DNA of 64,000 nt from Plasmodium malariae (Eukaryota > Apicomplexa > Aconoidasida > Haemosporida > Plasmodiidae): contig NC_041785.1 of NCBI RefSeq assembly GCF_900090045.1, positions 1,240,001-1,304,000 of the forward strand, written 5' to 3'. The first letter of the stretch is position 1. The number at the start of each line of letters is the position of its first letter. Positions 33,532 to 45,006 of this stretch are shown here, in pieces. The position numbers and the translations under genes are program-made. Below the pieces are notes generated by a model. The model did not search any database. It was not told the origin of the DNA and worked only from the letters and a program-made list of their open reading frames with translations.

Positions 33532-35369
33532 ATGAGTCATATATATGATATGCTCGGTATTAGTATTGACAAAATAAAGAATAAAAAAAAACAGAAAGAA
33601 AAAAAAAGCAAAAAAGAATTAAATTTTTTAAAAGAAAACGACAATCTGTTTTCGCTTCCAACCTCGTCTAAAACTATAAACGTAAAATTGCGAGAGTATA
33701 CATATGTATGATATTATGTATGGATGTAGTTACGTGCTCATGTATGCGCATATGTGTACCCTTAAATAAGTTATAGCATATAAATATATATATATGTGTG
33801 TTCTTGTTTAAATAAATCGAAGCTTTTTTCGCAAGAACAGTTCTTTATTTGTTAATTTCTTTTTTTTATCACTCCATTTTGTCAGTTAAACAACAAAAAT
33901 GTTAGTGTATGGAGACTAGTTAAATTTAGGAATAAGTGTAGGTATGATGACTTAATATTAAAAAAATGGAAAAAGATTGGCTATAAAAATGAAAAAAAAT
34001 CGTTTGATGAGAATGATATAGAGGATGATTATACCTTTGAAAGATTTAATAAAAAAATAAATATAATAAAATATAATGATGAATTTTATAACAAAGAAAT
34101 ACAAAATATGAATTTAAAATGGACCAAGGAAGAGACTGATTATCTATTTAATTTATGTGAAAAATATGAATGTCATTTCATTATTATACATGATGTATAT
34201 GATAAAAAATATATGAGAAGCATTGAAGAAATAAAAGACAGATTTTATAGCGTATCTAAGAAAGTTATTGAAGATATATTTGATCAAAAAATTAAACTAG
34301 AGGAATCGAAAAAAATAAAAAATAATAGTGATGTACTAAAATTAAAAGAAGGAAAGGCAAAACACCCACTAGTAAAATTTACGTACAATATGGAAGCAGA
34401 TATAGAAAGAAAAAATTTAATTCACAAAACATACACAGTGTCTAAAAAAAATATAATGTTAGAAGAGATGACCATTGAAAATATTAAGAAATTTGAAAAC
34501 AAAATTAAACATGAACTGAAAAAAGCTTCAGATATGAAAAAACTAAAAAAGAAATTTGAGCTGACCAGTGATGAAATTGTGCCGGTAAGAAAAAAGAAAA
34601 GCTCTGCATAGATTTTTCCAAGTGTTTATTTTTCGAGATTCTTTTTTTTTTTTTTTTTTTGGTACATGTTTGTTTTCCTGACTTTTTTACATCTTTTCAT
34701 TTTGTTGTGTTTTACTCGTAGATCAACAAGTTACCCGATGATGATAGAGAAGATAAACACATTTACAGCGCAAGATATTTTTTCCAAAAACTTAAAATAG
34801 ATATATCTTATTTTGATAAATTAGATACCTATTTAAAAGAAAACAATATAGAGAAACCAACAATTTACACGGAAAATATTTGCTTTTTATATGGGTATAA
34901 CGGATATATTATTATACATAAGTATAGATAAATGTAGTTTTTTTTTTTTTTTCTTTATATAAATTTGTTCATTGTTCATTGTTCATTGTTCATTGTTCAT
35001 TGTTCATTGTTCATTGTTTGCTGTTCGCTCTTCTTTCACTGTCACCATCCCCTTTTTTTTTTCCTCATTACAGCGTATTAAGAACTGATGTGGCTATACT
35101 GCTGAACGTGCGGAAAAAGATTGAAAAATTGAAACAAGTAAAAGGACAGCAAAAAATTAAAATTTGTGTGTGTGTATTTCGACAATTTGAATTTTATTCT
35201 TGCACCGTGTATTTGTATTAGTTCCATGTATTAAAACATCATTAATTGTTTTCCACTTACGAGCGCACGTCCACACACACTTCTTATTTTTTAACAGGAA
35301 CGAGAGTACTGGAAAAATCAATTAAACATTTTAGAAGAAGAATATTTAAAAAAAAAGAATGAATTATGA
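33532..35369 (+). CDS. DMAP1: DMAP1/SWC4-like chromatin protein, five exons
   Basis: Predicted subunit of NuA4/SWR1-type chromatin complexes. Exons: 33532..33681, 33886..34584, 34722..34894, 35074..35137 and 35298..35369; all introns are GT-AG and phases agree, giving 385 residues. Exon 1 has the family start (MSHIYDMLGISIDK then a Lys-rich run, as in DMAP1's DILEL...KKKSK). Exon 2 carries VWRLVKFRN, YTFERFNKKI and the SANT/Myb-like segment LKWTKEETDYLFNLCEKYE with HFIIIHDVYDKKYM and SIEEIKDRFYSV, which line up with DMAP1 'WTKAETDHLFDL...FVVIHDRYD...VEDLKERYY'. Later exons give a helical/coiled tail (LRTDVAILLNVRKKIEKLKQ). Recognised by motif order; a DNA-methylation link is not implied. Confidence 0.85.
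34967..35015. repeat. 7-bp tandem repeat in DMAP1-like intron 3
   Basis: Seven perfect copies of GTTCATT inside the intron 34895..35073, directly followed by two decayed copies and the polypyrimidine tract. It opens an artificial frame that joins exon 4. Confidence 0.9.
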
Positions 35370-36222
35370 CGTGCTTCAAGAATTAACATATATTATGCAA
35401 AATGTGGCCATAAATACATGATTTTTTTTTTATTTTTGTATATAGATTTTTTTATGTTCAAGATGATATAACAAATATTTATATATATATATATATATAT
35501 ATATGAAACCTTCAAGCTAAGAAAGGTGAAAGGATGTACACACTAATACGTGGATACATGCATACTTGTTATTGTTTTGTTTCATGCTTACATGGCAACT
35601 ACAGCTAACGGTTAATATTTAAAAAAAAAAAAAAATAATTAAAAAAAAGGTAAAGAAGAAGAAAAAAAAAAAACATTTTAAAAATGGAAGAATAAAAATT
35701 TTACCTCAAAAAAGCCGAAAGGAAATAAAAATGTACAAAAAAAATAAAATAAATAAAATAAATAAATAATTGTAAATAATAACTTGAAATAATAATTATA
35801 ATACATAAATAAAAAAAAAAAGTACATGCATAATAAGATAGCAAAATATATTTTATATGTAAAAAGTGAAAATAAAGAATTTCCAATAAAAAAGGGCAAA
35901 AAAAAAACATTTATAACAGCAAATAGCTAGTTACAGGAAAAGGGATGTAAAGCGAAAATCGTAGCTAACATTCTGGCGTGACATAAGCAAAAAGGCAAAT
36001 ATCAAAAAAAAAAAAAAATAAGCCTTAGCATACACACGTATAAATGTGTACACATGTATAAGTAAATTAATTTGAGGGAAAGAACGCAAGGTTAACATAT
36101 CTTAGTTCAAATTATATGATCCTTAAAGGTGTACGTTAAAACTGAATTAAGATTTAAATTCAGAAGATAAAATTTAAGAATTATAAGAGTGAACTAAGAT
36201 ACGATTTTTTTGTATCCGTATA
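35370..36222. other. Spacer DMAP1-like / clamp-like gene
   Basis: Same-strand spacer of 853 bp with (TA)n at about 35482..35504 and A-rich tracts; the bottom-strand frames at 35678..35910 are simple Phe/Tyr sequence. No gene supported. Confidence 0.7.
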
Positions 36223-37125
36223 ATGAAATTGCATGCAGAATTCAAACAAGAAAGCATAGACGACTTTTCCTATATTTTAAGGGGTCTCAAAGAATTTTCC
36301 TCGTTTGCTATAGAGAATACTTTTCTTTGTTTTAAATTTTCTGAAAAATATTTATATATATTTGGTAATGAAAAGAAACATGTGGAAATATTTATAAAAA
36401 TTAGTATGAACGATTTATTTTATGAAAATTTTATTTTAAAAAGTAATTCTAATAATGAAATAATTATATTAGTATATATTTTTCAAATATATGACATTTT
36501 TAAGAATATTTCTAAAAATACTAAAATTACTGTTGATTTATTTGAAAAAAATGGAATATGCATACTACTATTCAAACATCATTGTAACGTAACTGATGCT
36601 TTTAAAAAGTATGAGTGTGGTATAGAGATTATTAACCCTTCATTAACCAAATTTCCAAATATAAAAATGAACAAATATTCCTTATATATTAATTGCAAAC
36701 TAAAGAAATGCTGTAGAATATTAAACACGTATTCTAAATTCTATTCAGATAAAGTAGAGCTAAACTTTGAAATTACCAAGAAAAATTGTGATCTTATTTT
36801 TCTTATGGATTCTGTAACAACAAAAAATACGACTACACTAAAAAATAATTATGTTTTAAAAAATGTTATAAACAAAAAAAGGAATTACGAAAAAAAAAAC
36901 AAAAGTAATGAAAACCCAGATTTAAGAAAAGTTATTTATATTAAAACCTTTACAAAAGCGTTAAATATACTTAATGAATGTAGAAATAATAAAGATGATG
37001 TTGGTATATTTAAAATTATTGTGCCATATAATAAATGTTGGTTTGCCTTAAAATTAGGTCAATTTGAATCTTCAGGAAATTGGAAAGTCCTTATTGTTAT
37101 TACTGATCTAAACCTGAACCTTTAA
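36223..37125 (+). CDS. Possible HUS1-like checkpoint clamp subunit
   Basis: Intact 300-residue single-exon gene. The start MKLHAEFKQES followed by IENTFLCFKFSEKYLYIF resembles the opening beta strands of HUS1 (MKFRA..., then 'l..tcvl.isp..l.fi'), and the size and the alternating beta-strand/short-helix pattern fit the PCNA-like fold of the 9-1-1 DNA-damage clamp. The C-terminal strands (VGIFKIIVPYNKCWFALKLG) are consistent with this. No PIP box, membrane helix or signal peptide is seen. There is a Lys/Asn insert around residues 205-230. The call is by pattern and length only; the protein could be an unrelated Plasmodium-specific protein. Confidence 0.5.
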   Translation: MKLHAEFKQESIDDFSYILRGLKEFSSFAIENTFLCFKFSEKYLYIFGNEKKHVEIFIKISMNDLFYENFILKSNSNNEIIILVYIFQIYDIFKNISKNTKITVDLFEKNGICILLFKHHCNVTDAFKKYECGIEIINPSLTKFPNIKMNKYSLYINCKLKKCCRILNTYSKFYSDKVELNFEITKKNCDLIFLMDSVTTKNTTTLKNNYVLKNVINKKRNYEKKNKSNENPDLRKVIYIKTFTKALNILNECRNNKDDVGIFKIIVPYNKCWFALKLGQFESSGNWKVLIVITDLNLNL

Positions 37126-37712
37126 TTTATGTGTATATTAGTGACAGCATATTCATATATTTGCCCCCCCTTTTTTACATATATTTCAGTAGGCAACTTT
37201 TATGCTCAAATTTTTTATATACACGTTTTTCAGCATACAAATGCATACATATGTACATGTATACATACGAACATGTTCTCATGTTTCGTTTAACTGCTTC
37301 TTTAATGTTGTTGTAGTATTATGTAACTTCATTTCTCTTTTTGTAGAGTACTACAATTTCTTTTTACTAACATTTTCAAAATATATTTTTTTTTTTTTTT
37401 TTTTTTATTCATCTTCTTTGCTATATTATATTTTAATATAAAAAAAAGGTATGGAGACAACTGAAAAATTAACGTATCAATAAGAAATAATACCATATTT
37501 TGTAATTCTATGATAATATTTTTTTCAAAAATGGGAATTATATTATTAATTAATATTAAAAATCTTTTAATTACGAATCGAATAAAAAAAAAAAAAAGTG
37601 AGATTCACCAAAAAAGTAATTCAAATTTGAAAAAATATAAATACAAATGAAGTGAATATTGAGCATAAATAATTTTACGTATATAAAGATGTGCTATTAT
37701 TTTATATATAAA
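37126..37712. other. Convergent spacer
   Basis: 3' regions of the clamp-like gene (+) and PrsW-like gene (-); includes T22 and A-rich runs. Short Phe/Tyr-rich frames on the top strand are not credible genes. Confidence 0.7.
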
Positions 37713-39657
37713 TTAAACTATTCTTTTAATTACAACAAAAAACATGAGCAACATGGAGAAAAAACTGTATGTGAACAAAATTGTTAAAAACCAAACTTGA
37801 TACTTAGGTATATTTAATGAACTAAAATATATTGAATAGTCATATACCGCATGAAACAGTGAAGAAGAAAACAAGGAACATAATATATGCAACACGTTTA
37901 CTCTAGCCCCTGTAAATTTGTAAAAAGTTAAAAAATTAAAAAATACAGACCCTGTTACGTATTCTTGTTTTAACAATCTGATCTGTATTGCGGCTATGAA
38001 GCGGTTGAGCATGTGTATGTATATATATATGTATTTGCTTATGGACGAGTAATCATTATATGTAAAATTTCCTTATTTGTTTATTTCCTACCTTTGGTAT
38101 TTTTAGAATGTACATGACTAGCTACATTGTTAGATGACACCCCAGAGCAGCACATGTGAAACAACACACATATCAAATTTCTGTAAACAAAATAAAATAA
38201 ATAAACAAATAAATAGTGAGTATACTGATGTAATAATTTTATTCATGCTTTTATTTTACCTTAGTGTTATAACTGTTAAAAAATTCTGCCGTGTTGTTTG
38301 TGTAGTATAAAATAAGTTTTCGCTGCTCGAAAATCTATTAAACGTGAGAATGAGAAAAGAATAATGAAATATGTAAGCGTATATATATATATACATTTAT
38401 ATATACGTATACATATATGTGTATGTACATGTAAATGCCTTTTTCCCCTTTTTACAATAAGTATGAACTAATTACCCAGCGGAAGAGCACAAGGAAAAAA
38501 AAATATATTCTAATCTGCTATTTACGTAAATGTAGTTAAATTTAATCATCTTATTGTCTTTCTTGTTCTCTCCTTTATCGTATAAATTTTCATTTAAATT
38601 AGTGTTGTTATCAGCAAATGGTAATTCTGTATACTCCTTTTTATATTTTTTATTATTTAGATGAACAAAAATCATGGGAAAAAATTTTGACAGTTCTTCT
38701 ACGTAAGCCACTATAAAAAAGAAGTCTGCACAACAGACGCAACAAAATAACTGTATTGTATGCATATATTCACACACACCCTCATTTGTATACCTATTTG
38801 TGCATTTAAGCTTTTGTATGACTATATATATTTAAGCGTATATGGAGCATGTTTCTACATATTAATGTATAGACACATAACATACAAAAATGTAATAATT
38901 AGGTACATTTATAAAACTCTTAAAATATTTGAATTTATGTATTAGTTTTATTTTTTTACAGAAGAATACAGCTAGTGAGCACATAAGTAGAGGAGTTTCC
39001 TTGATTTCCTTTAAAAAGCATATATGACAAAAATAAAAAAAACAAAATGATAAGATATATTCTAAAATGCCTGCAAAAAATATTGATAGTATAGCTCCAT
39101 ATAATATCATTTCTATAACATGCGAAAATTTTATTTTCCTTTTGATTTTTCTTCGAAACCTATAGTTAATAATAATAAAAAAGAAAAAAAAAAAAAAAGG
39201 ATGTAAAATAATGATATAAATATATGATAATCGAAACATGTAAGATTTAAAAATAAGAGATGGTGGAACTAAAAATAAAATAATGGATATGTTATAATTT
39301 TTAACCAATATAGATAAACACAACTAGGAAAAAAAGAATATATTAAATAAACAATTCCTTTATTTCCATGGGTAATACATGAAAAACCTTGTAAATTTAA
39401 AGAAATAAAATAATTAATCTCATAAGAGTGTTAAATGAGGTTTACCGGTGAGTGTGTGCATGATTTTATACTTACATATTTGCTTATATATACACACATA
39501 TATGGGCAAGTAAATATATATATTTTAAAAGAAAAAAAAGTTTAAAAATACCTAGCAGCAATATTACAGAGAAAAAACAGTACAACATGCGAGCAATTTT
39601 TATAAAAGAAATGTTTTCTACATTTTTTGTGTAGACTTCTTCGTAGTAGTCATCTGT
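37713..39657 (-). CDS. PrsW-type intramembrane protease-like protein, multi-exon (5' end open)
   Basis: Six exons assembled by frame and GT-AG sites: 39657..39552, 39268..38960, 38725..38476, 38334..38260, 38180..38092, 37909..37713; 341 codons ending at TAA 37713. The exon with the start Met was not fixed; an ATG frame at 39784..39786 leads towards it. The product is a polytopic membrane protein. In order it shows AYVEELSKFF (E-E-x-x-K), GFSSSENLFY (G-F-x-x-x-E-N-x-x-Y), RNLICVLFHMC (R-x-L then H) and SSLFHAVYDY (a second H). This order is that of PrsW/CPBP-type glutamate/histidine intramembrane proteases. An Asn/Asp/Lys loop (about 40 residues) separates the first and second motifs. The substrate is unknown. 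The helix around residues 55-70 coincides with a poly-T tract that could hide another intron. Confidence 0.68.
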
Positions 39658-41310
39658 CTATATATAAGTGAAAATATGTATATGAGCAAATAGGCAGATA
39701 AGCCTATACACAAAACGAGTATATAAATTAGAATGTACAAAGTGGAACACATATATATATGTCGTGGGCACAAATTGTTTAAACATTTTTGAATCATATA
39801 AAGACAAACAATTATGTTTAGGTATCACAATATTTATGTAGAATGTGAATATTTCTTAAGAAGGGTTTTCCCTCCTATTTCTTAAGCATTTTATTATATT
39901 TTATAACTATTAGAAATTTAAACTTATAGAATAATTAATAAGCAAAATAAGCAATCTACAAAACTGTATACAATATTTTTTTTGTTCTTCAAAGTTTGTA
40001 TAAAGATATATATATGTATATACCAATTTCCTATAATACATTGTAAAATACTTTAAGACTATAAACGTTTAAGGCAAATATTTTTAAGTTTATTACACAA
40101 AAAAAAAAGAAAAAGAAAAAGAAAATAATAAACAGGGAAAGAACAATATTTATTCCTTTTTTATAATTCCCAAAAAAAAAAAATGAAAAAAAGCAAAATA
40201 AAAATACGAAATATAATACTGTAAATATATGTCTATATGTATGTATATATATATATAAATATATATGTACACTAGAGATAAAATTGATTATACCTAATGA
40301 AATCCATCTTGCATTAGTAGTGCATTTTTCTTTTCATTTTATTCAGGTAAATTATAAGCTGTATGTTAATTAAATAAGCACATTTATTTTATGTGACAAA
40401 AACAAAAAAAAAAAAAAAAAAATGGAAAGGAAAGGAAATGAGGAGGAGAAATAAAAGAAAAGAAAAATTATTTACAAGCATATTGCTTGAATATTTTTAT
40501 AATGGCATTATAGTTCGCATTTTTTTTTTTTTTTTTGATCTAATACTTTTAAAAAATATTACACCTTTGAAAATTTTGGCAAATATATTTATTAATACGC
40601 TAATATTCATAGGATAAAAAAAATGTAGTTACTATTTCCATAAAATAATACTTTCTTAAGATAATGTAAATTCTTAAAACGTTCTTTTACAACTTCAAGC
40701 TTAAAAGTAGTGTAAACGAATTACACTTACTTTTTTAATGGGAGTTATTTCATGTGTAGTAGCAGTAAAGAATGCTTAACATTTTGAAATTAGATACTTA
40801 TGGGAAAATTTTTAAATTATAGTTAGAAAAAAGAAATTGTTCTGAAAATAAGAACAAAAAATGCAAAAAAGGGAAAAGGTAAAAAAATGAATGAAAAAGA
40901 TGAAGAAGAATACGAAAAGCAAATTTTTATTGGAACTTTTGTTAATAATTCATTCCCCAAAATTGGGATAAATGAATATATGTAACTTAACATTAGAACG
41001 GAGTATTTTAACAGTGAGCTTATTTTCCTCAATATTAAAATATAATAAATAAGAATAATGAATGTTCAATTATTTATTTCTCATTTGAAAAAAAAAAAAA
41101 AAAAATTTTATTTATCCTTATAATAATTGGAAATGATATTAAGAAATTATTTCTAAACTCCCATCGTTATTTAACATATATACATACATAAATGTATGTA
41201 TGTATGTATGTATGTATGTATGTATGTATGTATGTATGTATGTATGTATGTATGTATGTATGTATGTATGTATGTATGTATGTATGTATGTATGTATGTA
41301 TGTATGTATG

Positions 41311-41342
<32 letters not shown>

Positions 41343-42304
41343 TGTATGTATGTATGTATGTATGTATGTATGTATGTATGTATGTATGTATGTATGTATG
41401 TATGTATGTATGTATGTATGTATGTATGTATGTATGTATGTATGTATGTATGTATGTATATATGTAGTATGTATAATTACTACGCGCTAAAACAGCTGCG
41501 TTAAGATCGACACTAATATTTTTTTTAAAAAGATCAAAAAAGCCAAGTTTAACATAATAAATTGTTGTAAAAAATATATTATAAAACAATTCAGTATGAC
41601 ATTATCACAAAATGAAATATTATGAAATGTCATAAAACGCAATAAAAAAAAAAAATATTTACATAGATATAAGTATTTATACACCTATATATAATATGTG
41701 TATACAATAATTTATATAACAAATTAGAAAAACAGTTTAGAAAAATATTTTATATTATGTGCAGTCCATTAAAGAAAAAACAATTTTTTTTTTTTTTTTA
41801 ATATGTAATTTTTTTTTTTAATTGTATAATGTTTAAATAAAAAAAAATTATAATTTTTATATTTAATTTTATATGTATTCCTGTAATTTATCTTTTTTTT
41901 TTTCTTTAAAAATTATTCCTTTCACATGTTGATTATGGAATGTTTTTATTATTTTCAATTTTATTATTATTTTTTTATGCTTTCGTGTTTTCATTAATTA
42001 TTTTACATTTTAATAAAAAAATAAATTATACAGAAATATTAAATCAAAACTAAAATTTTTTTAAAAAAATGTTAAGGAAAATGTATGGTGCAATTTAAAC
42101 AAATTATTAAATTATTTTTTAACATTGTATTCATTATGAGAATTTTCATATGTTAATGGAAAATAAGAAAGCTATAATTGATAATATTTAAAAGTTATTT
42201 TTGTATACATATATTTTTTTTTTTATTATTTTTTTATATAAATAATATATGTAAATATAAATAAAAATAATTAAATATACATATAGTTGTGGTTATATAT
42301 AAAG
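39658..42304. other. Divergent spacer PrsW-like / CEPT
   Basis: 2.6 kb containing the missing 5' exon(s) of the PrsW-like gene, the TATG microsatellite (41191..41475) and the CEPT upstream region. A 32-codon ATG frame at 40887..40985 has coding-like composition but no clear continuation. Other frames are simple sequence. Confidence 0.6.
41191..41475. repeat. Tetranucleotide microsatellite (TATG)n
   Basis: About 285 bp of near-perfect TATG/GTAT repeats, with one 2-bp interruption (TATATG) near 41311 and a degraded right edge. Since the period is 4, all three top-strand frames stay open (Met-Tyr-Val-Cys cycles) and the bottom strand reads Thr-Tyr-Ile-His; all are spurious. Confidence 0.97.
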
Positions 42305-45006
42305 ATGGGGATTTTTTTAAAGTTACATAAAAGCGTTTACGCTAACTGTAAATCTTATGTGTACAAAAGTTCAGGACATTCAATACTTGATAACTTATTT
42401 GATGCTTATTGGAATCTTTGTGTTAAATTAATTCCAAAAGTAATAATTTTCGTTTTTCTTTTAATTTTTTATTGGTTCTTCAGTTGTCACCTTTTTCCTT
42501 TTTTTGTTCCATTCATTTCCGCAACTATTGTTTTTGGCTGTCCATCTATTGTAATTATTTAATAATTATTTAATTATTTTCACCTTGAAGAAATTTTTTT
42601 TTCATATTTTCCCACGTTTTAGTCAGTAACAGCTAATATGTTGACACTAATAGCGTTCTTATGTTCAACAATAGCATTTTTAATTATGTATCTCTTCGAT
42701 ATATCGAATAAAAAGAATGATTATATATTTTTGTATATAAGTTTCTTTTTATTTATGTACCAAGTAAGTTTCTATATTATAAATTTTTTTTACACAATAT
42801 TCATCCATATTTTAAGTTATTTTTCACACACAAAAATTAATTTTTTTTTTTTTTTTTCAATAATATAGACACTTGATGCGCTTGACGGAAAACAAGCTAG
42901 GAGGACAAATACTAGTTCTCCACTGGGACAATTGTTTGATCATGGATGTGACTCCATAACATCAGTATGTAGATTTATTAATTTTTGTTATGTAATTATT
43001 AATTCATCAAATTTTACAATCGTTTCTCCCTTTTTTTGTAGTCCTTGTTTGTTTTCATTGGTGGAAAGGTTACCTGCTTACCGAAGGGATTATGTTTCTT
43101 TACTGTAATTTTAAAATGTGATAAACAGGGAAAAAATAAAAACAATTAGAAATTGCAATCAGAGATTTTTCTTCTGTCATATCATTTCTTTTTTATTATT
43201 ACAGTTTTTGTCAATAGTTCAACTTCAGGCATACATGTTTTCGGTAATGGAGAAGAACCACGAAAAAATGCCTATTCATATATGTATTTATATGTATATG
43301 TATGTGTATTTTTATGTGTTGATATATTATTTTTTTCATATAAATGTATCGTTTTTAGTGGATCGAACATTACACAAAAGTGTATAACACCTCCCTTGGA
43401 TCAATTGGAGTTACCGAATCGGATATCTTTGTAAGAGAAATAAATAATGTGAACAGAATTTTGTGTGTATGTATGTGTGTATACATGCACTTGTCTTCAC
43501 GTGTTAACTTGTTCACTTGTTTATTTGTACATATATTCTTTTCTTTTTTTTTTTAAGATAATAGCCTTGTGCGTAGTTCGAGGAATAAAAGGAGCGGCAA
43601 TATATGAGAGCGCAACCTTGAAAGATATACTACCAGGAACCGTGTGGTTTGGAAAATAAAATTGAAAAAAAAAAATTCTTCCTTTCATAATTTATATTTC
43701 ATATCATTTAGCTCGAATAATTTATGTAATTAATTTTTGTGTAATTTTAATTTTATTTTTATATTTCATTTTATTTTATTTTTCTTTTTAGCACGTTTTT
43801 GGGTAAAACTGTCATAAACATAAGATTACTTACCATTCTTTCGGTCATAGTTTACTTTTTGTAAGGAACGAAAAAATATATCGTATTTTTTTTGCCATTT
43901 TATCCTTCTTTTATGTACATATTACATATTTTCATTATAAATTAAGCACGTACTGTATAATTAATAATTATTAATCATTTGCTCTTACTTTTTAAAGCCT
44001 TATACGTTCCCTTATAAGAAGCTTATACATGGGAGTGAAGACTGCCAAGAAGAAAAAAAAAGAAGCTGCACGTAAAACTTACACATATTCGTATATACCT
44101 ATATATATATAACCCATACTTGCACGTATCTAATTATAGTAATGTACAATTTTTGTTTTTCTAATGCCTAAATTTTCTTTCTTCGTTTTCACAGTACAAC
44201 TACTAACGTATTTTCTTTTTATATTAGTTCAATATTACTTCTATGAATCAAGTAAGAAATTAAATGAAATATAAAGGAAGAAATTTATATTAAGAGAAAA
44301 TTAAACTGTTAAAATATGTTTTATTAATTATTCATCCTATAAATATCTTCTTTTTTTTTTTTTTTTAGCTCTAACAAAAAAAAATGAACTATTATTTTTT
44401 ACAATAGTGGGATTGTATTCTGCTTTTTATACGTTACATATGAATTTGTCTAATATTTTAAAAGTAATTTCATATTTTATAATTTTTCCAAATATTCCAC
44501 ATGTGCACCTATATATATGTATACATTTTTGTATGTAATGCATATTTATATGTGCGTAACATAGAACTGCAAAATTCCTGTGTGTTCGTAATATTTTTTA
44601 CTTTTTGTACGTTATAGTAATAATAAAAGCTATATTCGTAAATAAAATCACATATATTAAAACTATATATATATAAATATTTTTTTTTTTTTTTTTATCC
44701 TTTTTATATATATAATATTTATTTATACTCATGCATATATGTATGTATTTTTCCTTTTTTTAGATAAAAATGGACTACTTTCCCCTACCAATCATGGTTT
44801 ACTACTTTTTCATTGCATTTTTATTTGTAAAACGCAGAACAAATCATCATTTGTTAGATTATGCTGTATTTAATGAAAACCATATTTTATATTACATGTT
44901 GATATTTGGCACACTGTACTTATTTGATTATGCATATACTGTAATTACAAATATTTGCAAGGAACTTAACATTACTTTCTTGTTTAATAAAAAGAAAAAA
45001 AAATAA
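42305..45006 (+). CDS. CEPT: Choline/ethanolamine phosphotransferase CEPT (12 exons)
   Basis: Last step of the Kennedy pathway: CDP-choline or CDP-ethanolamine plus diacylglycerol to PC or PE, in the ER/Golgi membrane. Exons: 42305..42439, 42623..42763, 42869..42964, 43042..43104, 43205..43243, 43359..43430, 43558..~43643, 43792..43860, 43998..44071, 44195..44251, 44369..44463, 44764..45006; about 389 residues. Exon 3 carries the complete CDP-alcohol phosphotransferase motif DG-x2-AR-x8-G-x3-D-x3-D (starting [11 protein letters not shown] and ending LFDHGCDS). Exons 1-2 join as [14 protein letters not shown], the usual 'vPkw.apN.iTL' entry to the first helix. Later exons supply the remaining helices, and the tail is Lys-rich. 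The exon 7 donor is non-standard: only GTGGTT (exon end 43643) or GTTTGG (end 43646) keeps frame. Position next to PK4 agrees with the P. falciparum gene (recalled as PF3D7_0628300). Confidence 0.93.

Noticed and set aside
34967..35015. Telomere-like repeat in the DMAP1-like intron
   Set aside because: The unit GTTCATT does not match the Plasmodium telomere repeat GGGTT(T/C)A.
40393..40617. 74-codon frame with poly-Lys start
   Set aside because: Built from poly-A and poly-T runs; not protein-like.
41167..41589. Frames of 91-140 codons over the TATG array on both strands
   Set aside because: Period-4 repeat without stop codons; translations are Met-Tyr-Val-Cys or Thr-Tyr-Ile-His cycles.
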